A DNA stretch of 64,000 bases from NCBI GenBank assembly GCA_010094025.1, contig ML991773.1, positions 372,001-436,000 on the forward strand, given 5' to 3'. Both the position numbers and the translations under genes were made by a program. Shown here piece after piece: positions 21,509 to 32,052 of the stretch. The notes below the pieces were generated by a model. It saw only the letters and a program-made list of their open reading frames with translations. It was not told the origin of the DNA and ran no database searches. Source of the stretch: Viridothelium virens. Its lineage: Eukaryota; Ascomycota; Dothideomycetes; Trypetheliales; Trypetheliaceae. Numbering within the stretch: position 1 is the stretch's first letter; each line of letters begins with the position of its first letter.

Positions 21509-24247
21509 ATGGCACCCTCGTCCGAAGCACTTACGGATGCCATTCTGAAATCGGTTCAGCATGGTGAATATCCCGATTCGGAAGCTATTGCTTCCGCGGA
21601 CCTCTCAACGGACGCGCTTCCTTCTCTGCTGCAGGCTTTGGACACCGCCAGAGATGAGATAAAGGTACCATTCAGGTGAATGCTGCGTGAGATTCAACGC
21701 TGACGGCTAAGCATAGACAGATATCCGGGATCTGAGTCGCGAAGCCGCTCCCGACATTGACGGCTGGATTGCTCAGGCAAAACAGCTTCAAGCTGACATT
21801 GAAAGATCGAAGGCAACTGCGCGTGAGATAGTACAGCAGGCCGAAGCAGGAAAGGCACTTCAGTCCAACATCGACGATGCTTCAAGTAAAGTTGGATTAC
21901 TACAGAATGAGCTGGCCTTCAATGGGACACTTTCGGAGACTTTGGTCAGGATCAAAGATACTAAAAGACTTTTGGATGAGGCTCAAGGAGCTGCAGTCGC
22001 AAGAGACGTCATAACCGCTATAAACAAGCTCGAGAATGTTGACCAGTCAACTGTTGGGAAGGGATCACTGGGCAGTGCCAGAGTGTCTGGTCTGTTGCAA
22101 AATCGGGTCAAGTCACTTCGCAATGATTTGATCGAGGAAACCTTGCGAAGATGGAACATGCTCATAACCTTCGACTATTCACGATCACGAGTTGTTATTT
22201 GCAACAAAATCGAACGTAAGTGTGAGGCCCTTCTGCAGGGAAGAGCAACATTAATACCAAAGATAGAAGAGGGTTCACGATCCATTTCAATTGCGGACGT
22301 CGCTATGGCTTTGGTAAAACTTGATCTGCTTGAAGTGACAATAGGTCGCTTCTGCAAAGATCTTATCAGAACGATCCGCTCTCGATTCGCTACAGGAAAG
22401 AGTAAAACCAGTGGGCCAGTCGAGTTCACGCAGGTCGAAGAGCAAGATATACTTGAGATGGGCCCAGGTTCCGACAACGATGGTGTGGGACATGCTCTAG
22501 AGGACTTTATCAAAATTATCAAGTGGCTTACAAAATGCTTACCATCCATGATTACAACCTCTCTCTCGTCAATGCTGCTGCCACCTCTTATATCGCAGTT
22601 TATCAAAGATTGGCTCCAACTGACGATCCCTTTATCTCTTGAAGGAATGCGGGACTTTGAAAATGCTCTTGAGAAGATAAGCGATACGGCAGAGAGTATA
22701 GGGAATCTTGGGTGGGCAGGAAGAGAAGAGTTGGTCGAATGGGTAGACGCTGCTCCAAGGACGTGGCTTACGAAGCGAAGAGAGGCGACTCTTGATGCTG
22801 CAAGACGAGTTATGTTGATTGGTCTTAAGGAGACCAAAACAGTCGAACGAGTTGAAACAGAAATGGTTGCGAAGGATGATGTACTTGGAGGTGGCACTGA
22901 GCAAACCAATGACGATTGGGATGAAGCATGGGAGGAGGGAGAAAATAGGGATCCACAAGGCCCATCCTCGCCTATAAAAGATCATGAAGACGAAGAAGAC
23001 GAAGACGCGAGCGCTTGGGACATGGAAGATGATGCGGAGGAAAGTAAGGCCAATAATCAACCGCATGCTACGAAGATTGATACGAGTGGAGCCAATGAAG
23101 AAGACGACGATGCTTGGGGATGGAACGAGGAGGACCAAGGCTCCCCGAACGCAACCAAGAGTCCCATTGAAATCAAGAAGCAGGAACCAAAGATGAACGG
23201 CTCCAAGCCTATCACAGCAAGGCCCACAGAGCGGGAGGTTACCTTGAAAGAAACATTAACAGTCACATCAGTCCCAGATGGAATCCTTGAAGTCATTCTG
23301 CAGGTCATAGCAGATGCCGAGGGTCTTGCAAAGCCAGAGTAAACTCTCCTCAGCGCTCACAATCTCCTCCGCAGCTAACAAAACCCTCTAGATTCTCCCA
23401 GTCAACCATCGCTCCCGCAGCCACAGGACTCTATCTCCTCCCTACCCTCGTCCTCGCCATGTACCGCGCCACCGCCTCCACCTACTACTCCACCCTCCCC
23501 GCCAGCAACATGTACATCTACAACGACAGCGCGCGCCTCTCCTCGCAACTCCGCTCGTCGCTCCTCCCCCCCTCCTCCCCCGGCACCGGCCCACCCCGGC
23601 CCTCGCCCTCCCCCAAACTCAAGCTGGACCCCGACCTCCGCGCCCTCGACAGCCTCAGCCGCCGCGCCTACGCCCACGAAATGGACGCCCAACGCACCAT
23701 CCTGCGCGACCTGCTCGACAGCGCCCAAGGCTTCGCGAACTGCACCGCGCCACCCTTCGCGCACGAGTGCGATCGCGCGGTCGCCATGACGGTCGACCGG
23801 GTGCGCGAGGTGCACGCGGTGTGGGCGGCGATCTTGTCGCGGTCGGCGCTGCTGCAGGCGGTCGGGGCGCTGGTGGTGAGTGTCATGGGGAAGGTGGTGG
23901 CGGACGTGACGGATATGGCGGATATCAGCGAGGCGGAGTCGAAGCGGTTGCGGGGGTTCTGCGACGAGATTGCTGCGTTGAGCGAGCTGTTTGTGCAGAG
24001 GGGTGAGGAGGGGGAGGTGGTCAGCGATGTCACGCCGTATGTGGTGCCGAATTGGTTTCGCTTTCAGTACTTGGGCCAGATTATGGAGAGCTCGTTGGCG
24101 GATATTGTGTACATGTGGACGGAGTCGGAGCTCAGGCTGGAGTATGAGGCGAGCGAGATTGTGGATTTGATTGAGGCGCTGTTTGCGGAGAGTGAGCATC
24201 GGCGTAAAGCGATTGGGGAGATCAGGAAGAGTGGTGGTGGTTCTTAG
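21509..24247 (+). CDS. ZW10/Dsl1-type vesicle tethering protein
   Basis: Exons 21509-21664, 21717-23338 and 23392-24247, with introns of 52 and 53 nt; 877 aa. The second and third exons join as EGLAKPE-FSQSTIAPAATGLYLL, so the stop at 23340 is not real. Seen: an N-terminal coiled-coil domain with DIRDLSREAAPDIDGWIAQA, a mostly helical middle, a long acidic tryptophan-bearing loop at about 451-525 (DDWDEAWEEGE, SAWDMEDD, AWGWNEED), and a helical C-terminal domain with FRFQYLGQIMESSLADIVYMW. Family role: ZW10 proteins are part of the Dsl1/NRZ complex that tethers COPI vesicles at the ER; in animals ZW10 also acts at kinetochores. The acidic Trp loop favours the Dsl1-like trafficking role. The third exon is far more GC-rich than the second. 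Confidence 0.9.
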
Positions 24248-24749
24248 TTGGGCGCGCAATGGGTACTGTATTTGGACTTTGATCATCCTTAACATTACCT
24301 ATTCGGTCCAAGGATCTGCTCCCATCCCGTTGTTAGAATCAGAGCTAAGCATCCCATTCGAAGCAAATCCAACAGTCTCTATGGATCGACGTAATGTTTG
24401 AATATTCTTACTAAGTAGTGTTCATTTTTGCTTTTGATCGCATCGGTCCTCTACGTCTTCGCGCCGCAATGACGTTGGTCATCTTTCCTACTCCGAACGG
24501 CCTGAAGCGCCACAGCTGGTGCAACCTGGCATTTCTTAACATCTCTGACAAATTCACTCCAACCGCTTTCTCTCGACTTTCGTCTTGAACCAAAATTGCT
24601 GCGAGATCGCTATCAATCCTTCATAAATCTGTTCCAAATATCCAATCGTCACGAATCCCTGCACTCTTCCCGAAGCTACTTCCCACGCCACCACGTTATC
24701 CTTGCATCGATCAACTCCTCGACGCCAATAAGGCCGCTTCACATATACA
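24248..24749. other. Intergenic region downstream of ZW10
   Basis: About 500 nt with short fortuitous frames only. It probably contains the ZW10 3' UTR and the promoter of the small candidate at 24750. Confidence 0.4.
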
Positions 24750-24962
24750 ATGTCAGATCAGATCAGCTCCAGACAGGCTCCATCCAAGACGCAGCAATTG
24801 ATCGAAGGTTCCGGCCATGTCAGAGGTTCGGAAAATATGACCGCACCAGCCCGATGGATTACTCAAATGGTTCAGCGCCTTATCGCCTTGATGCTCATTG
24901 CAGTGGGGACGGCACTGCAGTCTATTTTCACGCGCAAGAGCGATCAAAAGCGCCGGCAATGA
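24750..24962 (+). CDS. Small single-pass membrane protein candidate (70 aa)
   Basis: Single exon beginning MSDQISSRQAPSKTQQLIE. It has a polar N-terminal half, a predicted membrane helix at about 38-58 (ITQMVQRLIALMLIAVGTAL), and a basic tail FTRKSDQKRRQ that would favour the cytosolic side. No family recognised. Another frame is open across the same DNA (24596-25012), so the choice rests on protein character: membrane helix plus basic flank against an unstructured alternative. Confidence 0.45.
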   Translation: MSDQISSRQAPSKTQQLIEGSGHVRGSENMTAPARWITQMVQRLIALMLIAVGTALQSIFTRKSDQKRRQ

Positions 24963-25338
24963 GCCATTCGACCTCAGTAGCTTTGAACGGGCAACAATAT
25001 GGCGAGAAGTAGTGAGAGTACGGCCAGGGCGGAAGCTTGCGGACTGCGGCCGATGACGACGCTATTCAAATGCGTGATCGGCCTCCGAATTGAGCGCTGG
25101 TCAGAGTTGCTAGAGATGTGGTGAGGATGTGTATAGTCCTAGCACAAAGGAGAAGGTTGATCACGTCGCGGCGGAAGAATGGAAGAAGATATTGAAAGGG
25201 TAGCAGGAGAAGGACCAGAAGCAGGATTTCCATCCACAGAGTGAGCTACCTTTCGATAGATATCGTTAGATAGGTGTGAGGAGATTTGTTCGCCCGTGGG
25301 TTTGATATTTTTCAAGCGTGAAAACCCTATGGTGTGAC
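24963..25338. other. Intergenic region between small candidate gene and PCC1
   Basis: About 375 nt, purine-rich on the plus strand (repeated GAAGA/GGAGAAG). No coding potential recognised; probably 3' UTRs of converging genes. Confidence 0.4.
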
Positions 25339-25819
25339 TTAACCTGCCACACCACCCAATCCGACCTCGATTCCTTGAGCGCCTTCCAAAGTCTCTATAC
25401 TCTCGTTGTGGATCGCGTTCAGATCTAGTTCCTCCATGACTTGGAGTACCACGCCGACGCTCTCGAAAAATCCGTTCACGGCTACACGCAGCATGCGATT
25501 TGTCGTAGCCTTATAGTGCGTCAGAAGTATCGTCTTGGATTCGTCGTCTTCGTAGCTTTCAGACCGACCATTGACGACCTGGGATGTCTCATTCGATGGT
25601 ATTGATAATGGCTTCACGAGGGAAAATGACCGGCGAACTAGAGGAGATAGCTCTTGGTCAACAGAGAGCGAGTTGAGGGCGGTGCGTGCAAGGCGATGAT
25701 TTGGTAGCGCGATCCGGATGTCCCTGTTGATTGTCAGTGATCAGGTGAAAGCACTTCAGTGAACAGAGAAACACTGACAGAGAGCAGGGGAACTCAGGAT
25801 CATGCAATGTGGGTTCCAT
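25339..25819 (-). CDS. PCC1: EKC/KEOPS complex subunit Pcc1
   Basis: Exons (minus): 25779-25819 and 25339-25723, with a 55-nt intron using a GTCAGT donor; 141 aa. The short first exon encodes MEPTLHDPEFPCSL and joins DIRIALPNHRLARTALNSL, the conserved N-terminal block. The second signature is YKATTNRMLRVAVNGFFES near the C-terminus. Family role: Pcc1 is the dimerisation subunit of KEOPS, which makes the t6A modification of tRNAs decoding ANN codons and also affects telomeres and transcription. The protein is longer than yeast Pcc1 (88 aa) because of a polar insert (SNETSQVVNGRSESYEDD) and a Gly-rich tail, as is common in filamentous fungi. Divergent from the gene at 26062 with a 242-nt promoter region. 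Confidence 0.9.
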
Positions 25820-26061
25820 GAGAGTCGAGAATTGTCAGATGAAAGGATTGGCAGGGGTGCATCGCCGTTGTCCCGCCCCCGCAAAAATGTACGGCTACGG
25901 TCCAAAATCGGTGAATCAGTGGATGAGGTCATTGACGACTCCGATTTAGATCCCTTTCACCTGCAAGCTTCATCGACAATGCAGACCTCCAAATTCAAAT
26001 TTCAGCATCTTTGCTTCCTTAATATCCCCTACCTCAACTGGTCTTTCCATATTTCATAAAA

Positions 26062-26478
26062 ATGGCGGCTTTTTCTTCGGAACTTCTCACTTCCTATCGC
26101 CGTCTCATTCGCAATCCTCCCAAACACAGCACCACCTGCAATACACATTCATCGTTGAACCTTCGATCGAGTCGTCCATTCAGCTACACTGGGCTTCGGC
26201 AACTTGAGAAGACGCATGCGACGGATAGGACAGACAAACTAGACGTGCAGTCGGAGAATGCTCACAAGGGAAAAGAGTAAATATTGTGCCATTGGCCTCA
26301 AGTTATGAAATGATCTAATGCCGCTGTCTACGATAGGTCAAGGACAAAAGATCAAGGTGGACAGGCTACGGAGGAACGTGATACAACGAAAAGTACAGAG
26401 CAGGCGAAGAAAGAGCATCCTGAAGCTCCGGACGTAGTCATCGGCATGCAGGATGAACGAGGTGGAAAAGGTCACTGA
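26062..26478 (+). CDS. Small protein with mitochondrial-type presequence, unknown function (118 aa)
   Basis: Exons 26062-26276 and 26337-26478; the 60-nt intron has a CTAAT branch site and a TAG acceptor. The N-terminus MAAFSSELLTSYRRLIRNPP is rich in Arg/Ser and lacks acidic residues up to about residue 48, as in a mitochondrial targeting peptide. The rest is polar (Thr/Lys/Glu) and ends EAPDVVIGMQDERGGKGH. This ending looks like a conserved short motif of small ascomycete proteins, but I cannot name a function. Mitochondrial location is inferred from composition only. Confidence 0.6.
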
Positions 26479-27201
26479 AGTTCCGGGACATTGTTTCGTT
26501 ATCAGCTTTATCCTCAACATATCAACCTAGGCTGATGAGGTTGTCTCAAGATAGTGTAGATATGTGCAGTACCTTGTATACTAAAGCATAGAACTTAACC
26601 AGATCTTACTTGTGTTTCGTAATGATCTATTGCATCTTGATGGCTAACGCACTCAGGAGGGTAACGCAAATCCGCGAGGTTTATGGGAACAGATACTCTA
26701 ACAATATCATAAGTATTTGGCAAATGTTGAATCTTGGTGGTAGAAAACACAGAGGTTGCACCTATAATAGATCATAGCCTAAGAGAGTTAGCTCGGATCT
26801 GTGGAATACATCTAAATAAGTTTATTACCTATCATAAACCTGAATCTAGTGCATTCTAAAATTCTGGCGAAAATTAGTGAAAACCTACACCTTAAGAGCG
26901 AGCCATAGCCTAATGGGGATAGCTCGAATCCGGAAAGTACATACAACCCAATCTAGGATTATGGATGTGATCGGGCATTCACCATATACACTTTCCGAGG
27001 TCAGTACAGGATAAAACGTCAGATTCATCAGGGGTTAATCTTAAGTTGGGGCTTATCTAAAAGTGACTCACGTGGAACGAGTATCACACGTATGTGTGTG
27101 TGTCCATTAACGTTTACGATTCACTGCAACCAGCGCCCCCACAGCCATATAAAGTAGGAGTGCGGCGCTCCTCTATTCCTCTGCCGCTTTTTGCCCTCAC
27201 C
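26479..27201. other. AT-rich intergenic region with a pair of tRNA-promoter-like repeats
   Basis: About 720 nt with no coding potential. It holds two related ~45-nt segments at 26770-26815 and 26900-26946 that share CATAGCCTAA and TAGCTCG. The second contains a match to the tRNA A-box consensus (TAGCCTAATGGG) followed closely by a B-box-like CTCGAATCC, but the spacing is too short for a tRNA. A 9-bp inverted pair (AGGTTTATG at 26677 and CATAAACCT at 26833) lies around the first copy. Probably a decayed repeat element. Confidence 0.4.
26770..26946. repeat. Two diverged ~45-nt repeats about 130 nt apart, second with tRNA A-box-like sequence
   Basis: Copy 1 (26770-26815) and copy 2 (26900-26946) share CATAGCCTAA, TAGCTCG and an ending GAA(A/T)..ACAT. 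Copy 2 contains TAGCCTAATGGG, which fits the A-box consensus TRGCNNARYNGG, and CTCGAATCC, close to a B-box. A full tRNA cannot be folded because only about 9 nt separate the two. Confidence 0.45.
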
Positions 27202-28449
27202 ATGGATAGTCTGCCGGCGGAATTGAAATTGCAGATTGTGTCCTATCTCGATGGCGACGCTCCTTCAGTGCAGAACTTCACTGGGGAGCCCTCCGTCGAA
27301 AATTGGGCACATTGCAAACACCAGCCCCTCAAGAGCCTTTCCCTCGTATCCCGGAAATGGCGAATAGCCGTCTTTCCAAGTCTGTTTAGAAATATTCGAC
27401 TCAATCTGGACTCTATGGGACCGCCTTTGCTTATCTCTGATGACCCCCTCTACAGCCTCCGTCTCGAAGGTTTCTCAGCATTCCCTCCGACCCCGGTTTT
27501 GCAGAACAGGATTACGAGCCTGTTCGTATATGCAACAGCCACCAATGAATGGGTCACCCAAATAGACAGCCTGGTTGACTTCTGGGGAGCTATCCTACCC
27601 CTGATGCCACATCTCCAACGGATCGTAATTTTAGCCAACCCGGAAGCGATCGGGAACCTCATTGATATTCACATCGTCCTGCATGATTCTTGGGCTTTCG
27701 ATATGCCTTTGCAAGCGATAATGCTCGAACAAGCTCCAGGCAGTGAATATGACACGTTCATGGACCTCCCGGATGATCGACGCTTTCCCCGGACAATGTG
27801 CCGCAATGGAGTCTTGGACCCACGTAAATGGACCAACATTTCCATCAATGAGGGATCTTCACTCAAGGCCTACAGCACTTATGAATACTTCCACAAAACC
27901 CCACCTTCCATTTCTCGTGGCCTCAAAGAGTACTTCAGAGTCACTCCACTTTTTCAAACCCTGACCCACATTACCTTTGTCGCCATTTTCCCTCTTCCAG
28001 ACGCCGTCGAACGATTCGTTGCTCGCTTTGCCAAGCTCCGGCTGGTAGTACAATCCCTCACCGTTCAGCTAGCACCGCTTTACGCAAGCAGACTGCTAGA
28101 GGACCCCGAACGAGTCGGGACGGCACAGCTAAGCGATTGTTGGTCGGAACTTGGCGAGAGCTATCGTTCCCTGGGCGAAGAGATTCCGCAACAGGCTGCA
28201 AGGAAAGGCTCCAGGCTTCGTTTGTTTAGGTGTTTGGATTGGGGATTGTACGAAGGCTTTCAAGAGGAGTTGAGCCTCTCGCTGGGAGGACCGTTGGCCA
28301 TATATGGGTGGGAGACAGCCGGAGATGGAATCTGGAGGAGGCCTGTAGAGGCTGACAGCGAAACTGGCTCCGCATCTGATGGCACCGATGCGGGATTTGA
28401 TATTTCAGATTGGGAAGATGAAGCAATGGATGCATTCGGGGACCACTGA
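27202..28449 (+). CDS. F-box-like protein (415 aa)
   Basis: Single exon. The frame is open from 27094, but the ATG at 27202 has a good context (ACCATGG) and starts directly with an F-box: MDSLPAELKLQIVSYLDG, continuing through SLSLVSRKWRIAVFPSLFRNI. Role by family: binds Skp1 in an SCF ubiquitin ligase through this N-terminal motif. The rest (about 90-350) has Leu-rich helices and strands without a recognised substrate-binding repeat, as is usual for fungal F-box proteins. The C-terminus is acidic (EADSETGSASDGTDAGFDIS, DWEDEAMDAF). The substrate is unknown. Confidence 0.8.
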   Translation: MDSLPAELKLQIVSYLDGDAPSVQNFTGEPSVENWAHCKHQPLKSLSLVSRKWRIAVFPSLFRNIRLNLDSMGPPLLISDDPLYSLRLEGFSAFPPTPVLQNRITSLFVYATATNEWVTQIDSLVDFWGAILPLMPHLQRIVILANPEAIGNLIDIHIVLHDSWAFDMPLQAIMLEQAPGSEYDTFMDLPDDRRFPRTMCRNGVLDPRKWTNISINEGSSLKAYSTYEYFHKTPPSISRGLKEYFRVTPLFQTLTHITFVAIFPLPDAVERFVARFAKLRLVVQSLTVQLAPLYASRLLEDPERVGTAQLSDCWSELGESYRSLGEEIPQQAARKGSRLRLFRCLDWGLYEGFQEELSLSLGGPLAIYGWETAGDGIWRRPVEADSETGSASDGTDAGFDISDWEDEAMDAFGDH

Positions 28450-28739
28450 AACGTCTATCTGTTGGAGGTAGCCGATATTTTGACGTCCAACATGATCTGG
28501 TTGCCCCCCCCGTAATAATTGCTTGCTCGAGTACCGTAAAAAAGGCTTAATGGACATCCGACAAGAATTGTGGAACGTCTCTTCGATATTCCCATTTCAG
28601 ATTTCAGGACTCGGGAGGGCCTCAACTGGATCTTGGAGTAGAAGTAGTCGCCTAGCCCTTGATACTGGCATTCCTTATCGCATTTCGTGCAACGTGAACA
28701 CTATCTCCTATCAGGACACAACAAGAATTGCACAATTTC
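28450..28739. other. Convergent intergenic region, F-box / bZIP
   Basis: 290 nt between converging stops, with an 8-base C run at 28504-28511. Nothing else recognised. Confidence 0.4.
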
Positions 28740-30583
28740 TCATCTTATCGGAACATCATCCTTGATTCTCGCGACCGCCGCAAGATCCGGAAAGGCTTTT
28801 GCAAAGGCAGGACCAAGGCTCCAATTCAGCAGGTTGCGCAGGTGACGCTCGAACACGGGATTGATCTGCAAGTCCTCACTCTCACTCGCCGAGAGCAAGC
28901 AGTCTGTTGGTTCGTAAGGCCAGTTCAGGCACAAGGTCACAGTATACGGAATAAAGAAAGAGTCAAATGGATACGATGCATGATGCTGGATTATACGATC
29001 TCGCATGCGCGGCCAGGGTAAGTAATCCATCCACGCAGGGTGAGCCGTAAACAGCTGTGACGGTCTCGGCGTGATCCAGTCCGGTAGCCTTTCGTAGTTT
29101 TCTTGCGTCGGTGCGATCTGCCATCTCATTCTATTGCCTGTGTTAATACTTATAGTTCACAAATGAGACCCTAATCAATGCCTTACACAAGAAACATGAT
29201 ATATAATACTGCTACTTGCTCGGGTAGATGCTTCAAGTCCGGAAACGTGCTTAGAATATCTGTGAACACCTTGGATAGCGGATGTGAGAACTTGCTTCGC
29301 TCAGGATTCAAAAGTGATGAGACGCTTCGTATTGAATGTTAGCTCCGGAGGCGAAGGTACTACATACATTCCTACATACCTTGGATACGCTGGCCCGACC
29401 AATCGACTACTTGAATATCCTTCGGCCTCACGATGTTGCCGCTCTGCTAAGAAGTCCAGTAAGATGCCATCCAACGGACATGTAGCCCCTAGCGTCCGAG
29501 GGAGCGTAGTAAATGCTGGCATTCCCTTCGACCGTTTTCCAGACCGGTCAATTCTGGATTGCTGAGGAGGCTGCAAGTCCGTTCGATCTGATGGTAGCAG
29601 CGACTGGTTTTCATCAAGAAGGAAACTAAAGCCTAATCGTTCGCCAGATTCTTCGAGATCAAGACCAGACTGGAGAGCTTCTCTCTGCTCCTCAAAGGGA
29701 TCACTCGGAGACCAGTTTTGCAGATCGGGTTGGATATCTCCAGAACGCAGCCATTGCCGATTAGCGCTGGGTCAGTCAACAGTCAGTCTCTCTGATCAGA
29801 AGCGAAGTGGTTGAGCAGTGAGAAACTGAAATACCTGGGGTCAGGAATCGATGAAGTGGTTGACGGCGAGTCACCAAGGTTAGTAGCACCATGAGCAGCT
29901 TCACAATGGGGTGGCTGGAATGATACAGGCAGTCGCTGTGAGCGGACGGCTTCATAAGCAGGAACTGATCGTGGATTTTCTTAGAAATATCAGCACTTAA
30001 AGGACATGAGACGCGTATGATAAGTTAGATTCTTTGATTTGACTCGTTACCTTTGGAACCCTGAGCGACTACAGATTGCAAACTCGACAAAATGGACGAC
30101 AACTGCGTCTTTATATGAGACAACTCCTCTTCAACTCCTAATCCAATATCAAATTTGTGTTCTTAAAATTATCAGCGGGCATTCATCTACATTACCTTCT
30201 TTTTGCTGCTGAACTTTGCGCAATTCCTGATAGGCATCCTGGGACTGTAGCTCCTCGATTCGCCTCTCCAGGAGCTCGATCTGATTCTTCGTCCTTTCTC
30301 GAATCGCCCGCTGAGCCTCACGATCATTGGCTCGCTTCTTGGCAAGCTGTTCCTGTGTAAGGTTCGAGACGGCTCGGCCGGATACAGATCCAGGAGCCTT
30401 CCGCTTCTTCAAGTTCTGCACGCTCGAGACCCGCACAGGGATCTCCGGCGATCCTCCCGCAATATGGAGCCTAGACGCTGACGCCGTGTTGTGTATCGAC
30501 ATTGGACGACAGGGAATCTTGCGTTCAATTGGTGTGGAGCAGCGACTTGTTGATTCAGAAGTTTGCCCTGACGTTGTAGCCAT
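28740..30583 (-). CDS. bZIP transcription factor with DUF3425-type C-terminus (511 aa)
   Basis: Six exons (minus): 30196-30583, 30051-30137, 29835-29979, 29380-29766, 29187-29324 and 28740-29130; all five introns (55-71 nt) are phase-consistent. Seen: a basic region at about 80-100 (AKKRANDREAQRAIRERTK) followed by a short leucine zipper (IELLERRIEELQ); a disordered middle; and a C-terminal domain with LNPERSKFSHPLSKVFTDIL, VLYIMFLVMRWQIAP and LPDWITPRPSQL, the DUF3425 pattern typical of Pezizomycotina bZIP proteins. Related regulators control stress or secondary metabolism, but no cluster adjoins it, so targets are unknown. The start MATTSGQTSES is preferred over an upstream frame extension that lacks bZIP-family character. 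Divergent from the hydrolase at 30944. Confidence 0.88.
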
Positions 30584-30943
30584 GACTCGCGTTTTGGAGT
30601 AGTGATTTACTAGTCTCAATATGGGAAGCACGCCATAAGTATGTCAGGCACTATCAAATAAGGTATCTGCAATGCACCTGCTCTCAATCTGCTTCACGTG
30701 ATTGTCCCGCAATGCTCCCCTGTTTGCAAATGTTTCTCCGGCTTACTAGATCAATCATTTCAGTGCCGGGGATGGTGGAGTTTATTGTGGGGACTCGACT
30801 GCCTTCTGAAGTAGCTACCTTATGCAGTAGTAAGCTCTCCAGACGACACGTCTAAAATCGTGGGTGTTTCTTGTCAGTCTACATATCAGATCCTCGTCAT
30901 CATCTCAGTTCAACATCAATTTCTCGTCGAAAGGTGAGTTGAG
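30584..30943. other. Divergent intergenic region, bZIP / alpha-beta hydrolase
   Basis: 360 nt between divergent starts, presumably the two promoters. No defined motif recognised with confidence. Confidence 0.4.
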
Positions 30944-32052
30944 ATGGCTAGTTTAGCCAACGTAGTAGGCGTAGCAAGATCGACAGTTGGAGCTTGTCAG
31001 TCACTCGGAACGCAGAATCTTTTCAACCTGCTGCTGGCTAACATATCAAAGATCTTGCGGCTTTCGGACGTGCTCTTGTCTCTCCCTTACGACCCGCCGA
31101 CTCTCCATCTTTCTACAAAGATGTGACCTTCGCCAAGTTCCGAACCTTCCACACCCTCTCCAACAGCTCGCAAGAGCAATGGCTCTTCCCCTCCACCGAC
31201 GCCACATACTTGCAAGTCGCCCAAGAGCGCGGCTTCAACCCCGACAGCATCGACCTCCCCTACGACAGCCGCGCCCACTGGATCGGCCCCCGCAGCTCAG
31301 ACAAAATCTTCATCTTCTTCCACGGCGGCGGCTACGGTCTCCCCTGCTCAGCCGGCCACCTGCACTGGCTCGTCGACCTGACGCACTCGCTCCAATCGCA
31401 AGGCCACTCCATCTCAACCGTGCTGCTGTCCTACTCGCTCGCCCCCGGCGCCCCCTACCCGACACAACTCGAGCAAGCGTGCGCCCTCCTCCGTCACCTC
31501 CTTGAGATAGAGCACCGCGCGCCGTCGGACCTGCTCGTCGGCGGCGACTCCGCTGGCGGTAACCTCACGCTCGCACTACTCTCGCACCTGCTGCATCCCC
31601 ACCCGGATGTTGAGCCCCTCGCGCTCAGCGAGCCGCTGGCTGCGGCTCTGCTCATCTCGCCCTGGGTTAGCTTCTCCCTTGATTGGCGCTCTGTCGACGC
31701 CAATGTGCTCAAGGATGTCATTGCGGTCCCGCTCCTTGTTCGCATGGCGGCGCAGTTCATGGGGGGCGCGCCGCCGGATGCGTACAATCAGGCGGTGTTG
31801 GCGCCGAAGGGCTGGTTCGAGGGGAGTGAGGGTGTGGTGCGTAGAGTTTGGGTGTATGGGGGTAGGTGGGAGCTTTTAATGGATTCGATTGAGAAGGTAG
31901 CGGGGTTGTTGGCGGAAGGGCATGGGGATGTGAGGGTTGTGGTACAGGAGGATGGAGTGCATGAGGATATGATTACGGATCGGCAATTGGGGTACACGCA
32001 CAAGGCGAAGGGGACGGTTTGGGTTGAGGATTTTATTAAAGAGGTTTGCTGA
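30944..32052 (+). CDS. Alpha/beta hydrolase of the hormone-sensitive-lipase group
   Basis: Proposed exons 30944-30995 and 31052-32052 (350 aa); the 56-nt intron (GTCAGT donor, GCTAAC branch, AAAG acceptor) joins MASLANVVGVARSTVGA to YLAAFGRALVSPLRPAD. Seen: the oxyanion-hole motif HGGGYG (IFIFFHGGGYGLP), the nucleophile elbow GDSAGGN, and a probable catalytic His in QEDGVHEDM; the acid is probably the Asp in GGRWELLMDS. All point to the HSL/bacterial-esterase group (alpha/beta-hydrolase fold 3). The substrate is unknown, and there is no secretion signal apart from the weakly hydrophobic N-terminus. Only the first exon is uncertain. The coding sequence is C-rich up to about 31720 and then G-rich. 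Confidence 0.83.

Noticed and set aside
23402-24295. Long minus-strand frame (297 codons) antisense to ZW10 exon 3
   Set aside because: It is the shadow of a GC-rich coding exon; its translation is Arg/His/Leu-rich without family character, while the plus strand completes ZW10.
26900-26946. A tRNA gene suggested by the A-box match
   Set aside because: A- and B-box-like sequences are about 9 nt apart and no anticodon arm or acceptor stem can be formed.
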